From Streptomyces stelliscabiei (GTDB lineage Bacteria > Actinomycetota > Actinomycetes > Streptomycetales > Streptomycetaceae), in the NCBI RefSeq assembly GCF_014873495.1, contig NZ_JADBGF010000001.1, positions 9,486,001 to 9,550,000 of the forward strand: 64,000 nucleotides of DNA. Direction: 5' to 3'. The notes beneath the pieces were generated by a model. That model saw only the letters and a list, made by a program, of their open reading frames with translations. It was not told the origin of the DNA and did no database searches. The stretch's first letter is position 1. Each line of letters begins with the position of its first letter. Of this stretch, positions 1-7,611 are shown one piece after another. The translations under genes were made by a program, and so were the position numbers.

Positions 1-634
1 ACTTGCCGGACAGCAGCCCCGAGGCCAGCGGCACCCGCGCGATGATCGCGACCCCCGCCTTCTCGGCCGCCGGGAGGACGTCGAGGAGCGGCTTCATCCG
101 GAACGGGTTGAGGATGATCTGCACGCTCGCCACGTTCGGGCGGGCGATCGCCGTCAGCGCCTCCGCGCAGGTCTCCACGCTGACGCCGTACGCGGCGACG
201 CGCTCCTCCGCGACCAGGGTGTCCAGTGCGTCGAACACCTCGTCCGAGGAGTAGACGGGTGTGGGCGGGCAGTGCAGCTGGACCAGGTCGACGCGGTCCA
301 CGCCGAGGTTGCGGCGGGAGCGGTCGTTCCAGGCCCGGAAGTTGTCGAGGACGTAGTTCTCGGGGATCTGGTCCACGCGACGGCCCATCTTCGTCGCGAC
401 GAACACATGGAGGTCGGGCCTGCTGCGCAGGAACGTGGCGATGGTCTGTTCGCTGCGGCCGTCGCCGTAGACGTCGGCCGTGTCGAAGAAGGTCACCCCC
501 GACTCGGCGGCCGCCTCCAGCACCGCCAGGGCCTCCGTGTCGTCGACGTCTCCCCAGTCGGCGCCCAGCTGCCATGTGCCGAGACCGACGACGGACGCGT
601 GCTGACCCGACCTACCGAATGCGCGTTCTTCCAT
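1..634 (-). CDS. Aldo/keto reductase (3' end outside window)
   Basis: An NAD(P)H-dependent oxidoreductase of the aldo/keto reductase superfamily, cytoplasmic, substrate unknown. The ATG lies at 634-632 and about 211 codons are visible before the window edge. The N-terminus reads like the family: GLGTWQLGADWG, then DTADVYGDGRSE carrying the catalytic Asp and Tyr, ATKMGRR with the catalytic Lys, and LVQLHCPP with the active-site His. It lies 65 bp downstream of the DUF1152 gene on the same strand and could be co-transcribed with it. The stop codon is not in the window, so length and C-terminal cofactor site cannot be judged. Confidence 0.9.
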   Translation of the reverse strand, partial: MEERAFGRSGQHASVVGLGTWQLGADWGDVDDTEALAVLEAAAESGVTFFDTADVYGDGRSEQTIATFLRSRPDLHVFVATKMGRRVDQIPENYVLDNFRAWNDRSRRNLGVDRVDLVQLHCPPTPVYSSDEVFDALDTLVAEERVAAYGVSVETCAEALTAIARPNVASVQIILNPFRMKPLLDVLPAAEKAGVAIIARVPLASGLLSGK

Positions 635-699
635 GCCGTCAGTCTGTCATCCGTCCCGTGCTCCGCTCCGCAGGGCCGGTGACGGGGCGCGTGGCGGGA

Positions 700-1665
700 T
701 CAGTGCGGGAAGGCGCGTGGCTGGCGCTGCCGGGGCAGCCCGTCCCGGAACTCCTCGACGACCGAGCTGATCTGCCGGGTGAGTTCGGTCTTCTCCAGCC
801 GGTCGAGGTAGAGGTTGCGGCGGGCGAGTCCCACCGCGTCCACGCAGAAGTACAGCGCCATCAACGGGTTGATGAACAGTTCGCTGTTCCGGGTGCGGTC
901 GGTGAAGCGGACGTCGCCGAACTCGCCCCGTACGGCGGCCGCGACCGAGCCGTTGACGATGCTCGGGTGGGTCGGCGTGCACCGCTGGGCGTGGGCCACC
1001 GCGTCCAGGTACAGGGCGCCTTCCCGGCTGTCGCGCGGCAGCGAGAACGCGCCCAGGTAGGCGCCCTCGCGCTCCAGCGCGGCCAGGTTCTCCAGCACCA
1101 GCGAGTGGTTGACCCCGTGGTAGGCGTCCACGCCGAAGCCCAGGCAGGCCACCAGGCGCTGGGGGATCTCGTCGAGTCCGGCGACGGCGCCCAGGCTCGC
1201 CATGTCCTCCTCCGGTGTGCCGAGCCCGTGCTCGTCGCCGCGCATCAGGATGTCGGTGCCGCCGTCGACGAGGACGACGGCGTCCACCCCGCCCAGATGG
1301 TCGACGAGCGCGCGGTAGGCGGCCCGCAGGGGCGCCACACCCGTACGGGACAGCGCGTACACGGTGCTGGGCAGCCGGTGCAGGGACAGCCACTGGGCGA
1401 GGGCGCGCTCGGGGAAGTAGTCGCCCCGGAAGTCGGTCTCCGGGCCGATCGCCGCGACATCGGGCTCCAGCCACACGTCGGTGCTCAGGCCGTAGAGATC
1501 GGCGAACGACAGGTTCGCGAGATGGACCTCCTTGCCCTCGGCGCGCAGGGCGAGGGCCAACGGCAGCCCCGCGTACACGTCGAACCCACCGCCGGCACCG
1601 GCGACGAGCACGCGCCGCGCGTCGCGCAGCCGGGTGAAGAACGGAGGTTGCCGGAGGGAGAACAC
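700..1665 (-). CDS. DUF1152 family protein
   Basis: A cytoplasmic protein of 321 aa matching DUF1152, a family without an assigned reaction. Near the N-terminus is a glycine-rich stretch (VLVAGAGGGFDVYAG) suggesting a nucleotide or dinucleotide fold, and VVLVDGGTDILMRGDE in the middle is the most conserved-looking block with several acidic residues. The start is GTG at 1665 with no clear ribosome binding site, so a slightly later start is possible. It is separated from the divergent hydrolase gene by 270 bp and lies upstream of the aldo/keto reductase. Confidence 0.75.
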   Translation of the reverse strand: MFSLRQPPFFTRLRDARRVLVAGAGGGFDVYAGLPLALALRAEGKEVHLANLSFADLYGLSTDVWLEPDVAAIGPETDFRGDYFPERALAQWLSLHRLPSTVYALSRTGVAPLRAAYRALVDHLGGVDAVVLVDGGTDILMRGDEHGLGTPEEDMASLGAVAGLDEIPQRLVACLGFGVDAYHGVNHSLVLENLAALEREGAYLGAFSLPRDSREGALYLDAVAHAQRCTPTHPSIVNGSVAAAVRGEFGDVRFTDRTRNSELFINPLMALYFCVDAVGLARRNLYLDRLEKTELTRQISSVVEEFRDGLPRQRQPRAFPH

Positions 1666-1935
1666 CGGGGGAAGTTAACAGGGCGGCGCGGCGGGCGCGC
1701 GTGATTTCCCGCCCGTGGTGCTGTGGGGTGGGGCATCGGGGCGGGCGTCCGCCCGGTGGCGCGCGGGCCGGCCGGGAGCGGCGGCCTCGGGTCGTCGTCC
1801 GTCGTACCGTCGTCCCCGCCACCAGCCCGGTCGTCCGTGCCGCCGCGCAGATTCCTCGGCCGGCGGCGGTGACGTGGGGCCGGGGAGGCCGCTACCGTAC
1901 CGGTCAGTAACCGGACCGCACCGCAGGAGGCCCCC
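1666..1935. other. Intergenic region, divergent promoters
   Basis: A 270-bp gap between two diverging genes. I see no gene in it. Near the downstream end, around 1890-1915, ACCGG is repeated beside TACCGT and AGTAAC, a plausible promoter region for the hydrolase, and the hydrolase ribosome binding site (AGGAGG, 1925-1930) follows. Confidence 0.4.
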
Positions 1936-2718
1936 ATGCCGCAGCTCGAAGTCGACGGCGCCGTGCTGACGTACGACGACGAGGGTCCCCGGAACGGCGA
2001 CGGCGTGCCCCTGGTGTTCGTGCACGGATGGACCGCGAACCGGCACCGCTGGGACCACCAGGTCGCGCACTTCTCCGGGAAGCGGCGCGTGATCCGGCTG
2101 GACCTGCGCGGGCACGGCGAGAGTCGTGGCCCGGGGGTGCGCACGATCGAGGAACTGGCCGGGGACGTGCTCGCCCTCCTCGATCACCTGGAGGTCGAGC
2201 GGTTCGTCCTCGTCGGCCACTCCATGGGCGGCATGATCTCCCAGACCATCACCCTCGCCCACCCCGAGCGGGTCGAGCGCCTGGTCCTGGTCAACTCCAT
2301 CGGCCGGATGGCCTACAGCCGCGGCCGCGGCCTGCTGATGGCGGTCTCCACCCGCGTCCCGTTCAAGCTGTTCGTCGCCGCCAACATCCAGCGGGCCTTC
2401 GCCCCCGGCTACCCCCGCGAGGAGATCCGCTCGTACATCCGCGCCTCGTCGGCCACCCCGCGCGAGGTCGTCATGACCCTGTACGGCGCCATGCGGGCCT
2501 TCGACGTCCTCGACCGTCTCGGGGAGATCAGCACGCCCACCCTCCTCGTCCACGGCTATCACGACATCCAGCTCCCGGTCTCCCAGATGCTGAGGATGGC
2601 CAAGGCCTGCCAGGACGCCGAGGTGCGCATCCTGGACGCCGGCCACGAACTCCCCGTCGAGAAGCCGGCGGAACTCACCGCCACCCTCGACCGCTTCCTC
2701 ACCGGCGCCCGTCCCTGA
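1936..2718 (+). CDS. Alpha/beta hydrolase
   Basis: A 260-aa soluble alpha/beta-fold hydrolase. The oxyanion-hole motif is VFVHGWTANRH, the nucleophile elbow is GHSMGG with Ser96, the acid is Asp210 in HGYHDIQLP and the catalytic His is His237 in DAGHELP, so the triad is complete. A strong AGGAGG site lies 5 bp before the ATG. Closest in layout to haloperoxidase/esterase-like hydrolases; the substrate cannot be told. It converges with the membrane-protein gene downstream. Confidence 0.9.
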   Translation: MPQLEVDGAVLTYDDEGPRNGDGVPLVFVHGWTANRHRWDHQVAHFSGKRRVIRLDLRGHGESRGPGVRTIEELAGDVLALLDHLEVERFVLVGHSMGGMISQTITLAHPERVERLVLVNSIGRMAYSRGRGLLMAVSTRVPFKLFVAANIQRAFAPGYPREEIRSYIRASSATPREVVMTLYGAMRAFDVLDRLGEISTPTLLVHGYHDIQLPVSQMLRMAKACQDAEVRILDAGHELPVEKPAELTATLDRFLTGARP

Positions 2719-2719
2719 A

Positions 2720-2738
2720 CCCCGCCCCCCGAGCGGGG
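2720..2738. terminator. Short GC hairpin between convergent genes
   Basis: CCCCGC (2720-2725) and GCGGGG (2733-2738) form a 6-bp stem in the 25-bp gap between convergent genes. No T tract, as usual in Streptomyces. Weak. Confidence 0.3.
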
Positions 2739-2743
2739 AGCGG

Positions 2744-3535
2744 TCACACGGCCGGGCGCGAGCGGGTCCGCCCCCGGCCGAGGAGGCCGCCGAGCGAGCG
2801 GAGCCGGCCGAGGACTGCGCCCACGACCGCGCGGGTGCGGGTCAGCCGGTCGATGTCCGCGGCCAGGGACAGGGCCGCGCCCGTCCAGGCGAAGCCGAAG
2901 GACCAGACGGAGAGCCATTCGCACAGGTACAGGGGCGTGATCAGCCAGTCGTCGCCCACCTCCGTGGCCGCCGCGGCGGCGGCTAGCGCCATGAAGACGA
3001 GGATCAGCACACCGGCCACGAGGTAGGGACGGCGCACGTAGGAGCGTTCCTTGATGCCCGGGGCCCCGTACATGAAGAGGCAGAAGGCCGCCATCGCCGT
3101 CAACAGGGCGACGGCGAAGACCTGGTGGAACACGGAGGCCGTCTGCTGCCCCGCGTCGCCCCCCGACCCCGGCGCGGTGGGGAAGAGGGCGACGCCGAGG
3201 GCGCAGAGTCCGGCGACGGTGCCCAGGACGTCGTGGAACCGGTTGAAGCGGTAGACGACCAGGAAGATCCCGAGGGCACAGAGCCCGCCGACGAAGAGGT
3301 CCCGGGTGCCGGTGTAGTACGAGCCGCTCATGGAACCGGGCCAGGCGTCCGCCCCGGTCCCGCCGTCCAGCCGCGCCGCGATCCAGTTGCCGGCCGGCAG
3401 CGCCAGGGGCAGCAGGACCCCGATGACCCCCACCCCCAGGCGCAGCCGCATCACCGTCCGCGCGTCCTGGTCCTTCTTCCCGGCCGCCAGCCCGCGTCGC
3501 AGGTTCTGGGCGGCGCTCCCGTCCGTAGCGCTCAC
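2744..3535 (-). CDS. DUF998-like multipass membrane protein
   Basis: A small integral membrane protein of 263 aa with about six hydrophobic helices (for example GVGVIGVLLPLALPAG, LFVGGLCALGIFLVVY, VLILVFMALAAAAAA), resembling DUF998-type proteins in its SGSYYTGTRDLFVGG block. The start is placed at GTG 3535 because GAGGAGGT lies 5 bp upstream; the open frame continues back to an ATG at 3586, but that would bury the ribosome binding site in coding sequence. Function unknown. Confidence 0.75.
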   Translation of the reverse strand: MSATDGSAAQNLRRGLAAGKKDQDARTVMRLRLGVGVIGVLLPLALPAGNWIAARLDGGTGADAWPGSMSGSYYTGTRDLFVGGLCALGIFLVVYRFNRFHDVLGTVAGLCALGVALFPTAPGSGGDAGQQTASVFHQVFAVALLTAMAAFCLFMYGAPGIKERSYVRRPYLVAGVLILVFMALAAAAAATEVGDDWLITPLYLCEWLSVWSFGFAWTGAALSLAADIDRLTRTRAVVGAVLGRLRSLGGLLGRGRTRSRPAV

Positions 3536-3585
3536 GGGTACCTCCTCACGCTCACGAAACGCGCGAGGCGAAGGCGTGCCCGCCA

Positions 3586-3600
3586 TCGGACGATGTCCGA
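3586..3600. promoter_or_regulatory. Inverted repeat upstream of membrane-protein gene
   Basis: TCGGAC (3586-3591) and GTCCGA (3595-3600) form a perfect 6-bp inverted repeat with a 3-bp spacer, about 50 bp before the chosen GTG start and next to an AT-rich stretch (TATAAAG, 3601-3607). It may be an operator. The regulator is not evident. Confidence 0.35.
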
Positions 3601-3646
3601 TATAAAGCAGACATAAACTCGAACGCGGGCTCGGGAGTCCCGCGTG

Positions 3647-4534
3647 TCAGCCGGTCAACCGTTCTTCCGCGGCGACGAGCAGCTCCGTCACGCGCAGCGC
3701 GAAGGCCGCGTCGCACGGATGCGGGCGTCCACTACGGGCGGCCGCCAGCAGCGCGTCCCCCGCCCGTACGAGAGCCGGTACGGCACCTTCGTCGGACTCG
3801 GGCAGGACGGCCGTCCCGGTCCGGCCGCGCAGCTCGACCGTGGCGCCGGAGGCCGCGGGCGGGGCCGTGAGGCTGAGGGTGAGCGTGCTGGACGCCCCGC
3901 CGGTGTGCAGAAGGATCAGATGCACCGTGTCCCCGGGGCCGCGCACGGCGGCGGCGACCTGCTCCACGTCCCCGAGGACCGGCAGCAGCACGGACAGGGC
4001 GTGCGGGCCCACGTCCCACAGGCCGCCCTTCTCGCGCCGCCACGGCGAACGCGCGAAGGGGCTGTCGCTCTCCTCGTCGAACAGCGACCCGAACCACTCC
4101 GCGCGGGCGGTGAACCAGCCCCCGTCGGCGGCCCGTTCGGTGATCCACGCGTCGATCGCGGTCTGGAAACGGGCGGTGAAGAAGACGACCGAGGCCACCC
4201 CGGCCTCCTCGACCGCCTCGACGACGGTCCGCCCCTGCTCCACATCCGTCGCCAGGGGCTTGTCGAGCAGCAGATGGCAGCCGACCCGGGCGGCCCGCGC
4301 CGCGAGCGGTGCCTGGACGGAGGGCGGCAGGGCCACGGCGACCGCGTCCACGTCGGCGAACAGGGCGTCGACGTCCTCGTACACCGGCACCCCACCGTGC
4401 CGTGCGGCCAGCTCCTTGGCCGCCTCCGGGCGCCTGCCCCACACTCCCGCGAAGTCCAGCTCCTGGTGCGCGCTCAGCGCGGGGGCGTAGGCCATCTCGG
4501 CCCACGGGCCGGTTCCGAGCAGTCCGATACGCAT
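3647..4534 (-). CDS. Gfo/Idh/MocA family oxidoreductase
   Basis: A 295-aa NAD(P)-dependent oxidoreductase. The N-terminal Rossmann fold begins MRIGLLGTGPWAE (GxGxxxE-like), followed by a GVWGRRPEAAKELAARHG block that binds the nucleotide ribose, and LLDKPLATD, the EKP-equivalent motif with the conserved lysine. The C-terminal half is the alpha/beta dimerisation domain. AAGGAG precedes the ATG. The substrate, probably a sugar or inositol derivative, cannot be assigned. It sits 61 bp downstream of the SpoIIE phosphatase gene on the same strand. Confidence 0.9.
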   Translation of the reverse strand: MRIGLLGTGPWAEMAYAPALSAHQELDFAGVWGRRPEAAKELAARHGGVPVYEDVDALFADVDAVAVALPPSVQAPLAARAARVGCHLLLDKPLATDVEQGRTVVEAVEEAGVASVVFFTARFQTAIDAWITERAADGGWFTARAEWFGSLFDEESDSPFARSPWRREKGGLWDVGPHALSVLLPVLGDVEQVAAAVRGPGDTVHLILLHTGGASSTLTLSLTAPPAASGATVELRGRTGTAVLPESDEGAVPALVRAGDALLAAARSGRPHPCDAAFALRVTELLVAAEERLTG

Positions 4535-4559
4535 GCTCCGGTCTCTCCTTGCGCTTGGG

Positions 4560-4583
4560 GGCCCCGCCCCTGCGGGCAGGGCC
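4560..4583 (-). terminator. Hairpin after the phosphatase gene
   Basis: Ten-base arms (4560-4569 and 4574-4583) with one mismatch and a CTGC loop, just past the stop of the SpoIIE phosphatase gene and before the oxidoreductase start. Likely a terminator for the phosphatase transcript. Confidence 0.4.
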
Positions 4584-4595
4584 TGTCGAGGACCG

Positions 4596-7373
4596 TCAGG
4601 GCAGCGCCTGTTCGGTCCAGATGGTCTTGCCCGTGGGGGAGTAGCGGGTGCCCCAGCGCTGGGTGAGCTGGGCGATGAGGTACAGCCCTCGGCCGCCCTC
4701 GTCGGTCGTGGCGGCGTACCGCAGATGGGGCGAGGTGTGGCTGCTGTCGCTGACCTCGCAGATCAGCTGACGGTCGTGGATGAGACGGACCCGGATGGGT
4801 CCGCCGCCGTACCGGATGGCGTTGGTGACCAGCTCGCTGAGGATCAGCTCGGTGGTGAACTCCAGCTCCTCCAGGCCCCATGCGGCCAGCTGCCGGGTGG
4901 CGTCGGAGCGGGCCCGGCGGACGGCCGCCGGGTCGTCGGGCACCTCCCACTCCACGACGCGGCTGCCGTCCAGCGCGCGGGTGCGGGCGACGATCAGCGC
5001 GATGTCGTCGCTCGCCCGGCTCGGCGGCAGCGCGTCGAGCACGGCCTCACAGGTGCCCTGCGGGGACGTGTCGGCCCCGGTCAGCGCGGTGCGCAGCAGT
5101 TCGAGGCCGTCGTCGATGTCCCGCTCCCGGTGCTCGACGAGGCCGTCGGTGTAGAGCACCAGCCGACTGCCCTCCTCCAGCTCCAGCCCGGCCGTCTCGA
5201 AGGGCAGCCCGCCCAGGCCGAGCGGCGGACCGGCGGGCACGTCGGGGAACTCGACGGTGCCGTCGGGGCGGGCCACCGCGAGCGGCGGATGGCCGGCCCG
5301 GGCGACGTCGCAGCGCCGCGAGACCGGGTCGTAGATCGCGTACAGACAGGTCGCCCCGGTGATCGGGGCGGTGCCGTCCAGGACCGCCTCGTCCTGGTCG
5401 ATCCGGCTGACCATCTCGTCCAGCAGCCCGAGGATCTCGTCCGGCGGCAGGTCCAGCGCGGTGAAGTTGTGCACGGCGGTGCGCAGCCGCCCCATCGTGG
5501 CCGCGGCGTGCAGGCCGTGACCCACGACATCGCCCACGACGACCGCGACCCGGGTGCCGGACAGCGGGAGGACGTCGAACCAGTCCCCGCCCACCCCGGC
5601 CTGCGCCGGCAGATAGCGGTAGGCGACGTCCAGGGCGCTCTGTTCGGGGAGGTTGCGCGGCAGCAGGCTGCGCTGCAGGGTCTCGGCCATCGTGTGCTCG
5701 CGTGTGTACCGGCGCGCGTTGTCGATGGAGACCGCCGCCCGCGCGACGAGTTCCTCGGCGAGCGCCAGTTCCTCCTGGTCGAACGGCTCGGGCTTCTCCG
5801 AGCGCCAGAAGGTCGCGACGCCCATCACCAGCTGGCCCACCCGCAACGGCACGGTGATCAGGGAGTGGATGCCGTACTCGACGACCTGCGCGGACCGTTC
5901 GAGATCCTGCGCCTGCCAGCCGGTGGCCCGGCTGAGGTCGGTCACCAGGGTCGACGTGCCGCTGTCGATGCTGCGGGCCTGCGGCGAGGAGGCGACGAGG
6001 TCGATCCGCTCGCCCACCTTGTACAGGGGTGCGTCCTTGCGGATGCCGCTGCACGCCGTACGGCGCAGGGTGGTGACCGTGTCGGGCTCGTCGCCGTTGA
6101 GCGCCGCCGGGGCGAGGTCCACGGTGACGAAGTCCGCGAACCGGGGGACGGCCACCTCCGCCAGTTCCTCGGCGGTGCGGGTCACGTCCAGACCGGTGCC
6201 GACGCCCACTCCGGCGTCGTAGAGCAGCCGCAGACGCTCCCGGGCCGCCTCCGCGCGGCCGGACAGGGCACGCAGCTCGGTGGAGTCGCGGAGGGTGGCG
6301 ACGCTGCCGGAGGGTTCGCCCTGCAGATCGGTGGCCCGCTGGTTGACGGCGAGCAGCCGGTCGCCGACCAGGTGCACCTCGTCGTTGGCGACGCGGCCCG
6401 AGGCCAGCAGGTCGGCCATGGGGGATTCCAGGCCCAGGGCGTGGACGTCCTGTCCCTCGGCGTCCGCGGGGAGGTCGAGCAGACGGTGCGCCTCGTCGTT
6501 GGCGAGCAGCAGTCTGCCTCCGCCGCCGACGATGATCACGCCCTCCCGCACGGCGTGCAGCACCGCGTCGTGGTGCTCGTACATGCGAGTCATCTCGGAC
6601 GGGCCGAGGCCGTGGGTCTGGCGCAGGAGCCGCTTGCTGACGAGCGCCGTGCCCGCCGTGGCCAGCGCGAGGGCCGCGGCGGCGGCGATCAGCACCAGGG
6701 GCAGCTGCTGTTCCGCGACCCCGCCCACGTTCTCGGTGGTGATCCCGGCCGAGACCAGGCCCACGACCTTGCCGTCGGGGTCCTTGACCGGCACCACGGC
6801 CTGGACGAGGGGGCCGAGGGTGCCGTTGACCTCCTCGGTGAAGGACTCGCCCTCCAGCGCCGGCCCGAGGGTGCCGACGAACTGCTTGCCGATGCGGTCC
6901 GGCTTGGGGTGGGTGTAGCGGATCCCGTCGGTGTTCATCACGACGATGAAGTCGACCTTGGACTGCATCCGGGCGGCCTCGGCCCTCGGCTGGAGGATCG
7001 CCGTCGGATCGTCGGCGGCCAGCGCCTCCCGGGTTCCCGGCGCGTTGGCGAAGGTCTCCGCCACGGCGAGCGAACGGTTGTGCGCTTCCTCGCTGCTGTC
7101 GTGCCGCACCTGAAGGACCAGCGCCACCACGGCCGACACGACCAGGACCAGCACGATCACGACCTGGAGCAGGAAGACCTGCCCGGCGACGCTGCGCCCG
7201 CCCACCGCCGACCGCAGCCTCGCGAGCGGGCCCCCGCGGTGTTCCGGATCCCGGTCCGCGCCGCCGTCGGATCCGTGCCGTACCCGCCGGGCGCGGTCGT
7301 CCGGGCCCTGCGCGGGCCGACCCTGGGGGCGGCGGGTCGACTGAGAGCGAGATCGACCCAGGAGACGCACCAT
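4596..7373 (-). CDS. Membrane sensor SpoIIE-type protein phosphatase with anti-sigma-like kinase domain
   Basis: A 925-aa signalling protein. In order: basic cytoplasmic tail; transmembrane helix about 63-86; an extracellular Cache-like sensor (about 90-215); second helix about 222-244; a PAS domain (about 260-360); a GAF domain (about 395-560); a PP2C/SpoIIE Ser/Thr phosphatase domain (about 580-790) with the metal-binding GGDWFD and VGDVVGHG motifs; and a C-terminal HATPase_c domain (about 805-925) with ELVTNAIRYGGG. Such proteins usually dephosphorylate anti-sigma-factor antagonists while the last domain acts like RsbW. No STAS antagonist or sigma factor lies nearby. The frame stays open upstream, so the ATG at 7373 is a best guess; its ribosome binding site is weak. 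Confidence 0.88.
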   Translation of the reverse strand: MVRLLGRSRSQSTRRPQGRPAQGPDDRARRVRHGSDGGADRDPEHRGGPLARLRSAVGGRSVAGQVFLLQVVIVLVLVVSAVVALVLQVRHDSSEEAHNRSLAVAETFANAPGTREALAADDPTAILQPRAEAARMQSKVDFIVVMNTDGIRYTHPKPDRIGKQFVGTLGPALEGESFTEEVNGTLGPLVQAVVPVKDPDGKVVGLVSAGITTENVGGVAEQQLPLVLIAAAAALALATAGTALVSKRLLRQTHGLGPSEMTRMYEHHDAVLHAVREGVIIVGGGGRLLLANDEAHRLLDLPADAEGQDVHALGLESPMADLLASGRVANDEVHLVGDRLLAVNQRATDLQGEPSGSVATLRDSTELRALSGRAEAARERLRLLYDAGVGVGTGLDVTRTAEELAEVAVPRFADFVTVDLAPAALNGDEPDTVTTLRRTACSGIRKDAPLYKVGERIDLVASSPQARSIDSGTSTLVTDLSRATGWQAQDLERSAQVVEYGIHSLITVPLRVGQLVMGVATFWRSEKPEPFDQEELALAEELVARAAVSIDNARRYTREHTMAETLQRSLLPRNLPEQSALDVAYRYLPAQAGVGGDWFDVLPLSGTRVAVVVGDVVGHGLHAAATMGRLRTAVHNFTALDLPPDEILGLLDEMVSRIDQDEAVLDGTAPITGATCLYAIYDPVSRRCDVARAGHPPLAVARPDGTVEFPDVPAGPPLGLGGLPFETAGLELEEGSRLVLYTDGLVEHRERDIDDGLELLRTALTGADTSPQGTCEAVLDALPPSRASDDIALIVARTRALDGSRVVEWEVPDDPAAVRRARSDATRQLAAWGLEELEFTTELILSELVTNAIRYGGGPIRVRLIHDRQLICEVSDSSHTSPHLRYAATTDEGGRGLYLIAQLTQRWGTRYSPTGKTIWTEQALP

Positions 7374-7611
7374 GTGCCCATGTCTACACTGCCCCGCGCC
7401 CGGAGGCGAGAGGGGGTCACGCGCGGTCACGGCCGGTGCCGTCGGCGAAACGGCGGGGAGAGCGCTTGCTGCCGCTTTGACCACGTGTGACTTACCGCTA
7501 CCTGTCATCTTCCTGTGAATTCGCGAGGCGTTTGAACACTTCGGCGTCCGGCTCCGTATTGGGCTGGGGTTTTTCATGCCCGGACCCGATCCGACGTTGT
7601 AGGAGCTATCC
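7374..7611. promoter_or_regulatory. Divergent promoter region
   Basis: A 238-bp gap between the phosphatase (minus) and the DUF1996 protein (plus). It is markedly less GC-rich than the surroundings from about 7480 to 7580, as promoters in this genome are. TTGACC and TTGAAC hexamers are present on the plus strand but I cannot pair either with a convincing -10. GTAGGAGC immediately upstream of 7612 serves the plus gene. Confidence 0.45.

Noticed and set aside
226..1704. Long plus-strand open frame opposite the aldo/keto reductase and DUF1152 genes
   Set aside because: It is Arg/Pro/Gly-rich and runs antisense to two recognisable genes. High GC removes stop codons on the opposite strand.
3535..3586. 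Upstream ATG (3586) for the DUF998-like protein
   Set aside because: It would place a strong ribosome binding site (GAGGAGGT) inside the gene; GTG 3535 fits it.
4533..7490. 985-codon plus-strand frame opposite the phosphatase gene
   Set aside because: Low-complexity Gly/Arg/Gln/Val composition with no motifs; shadow of the SpoIIE gene.
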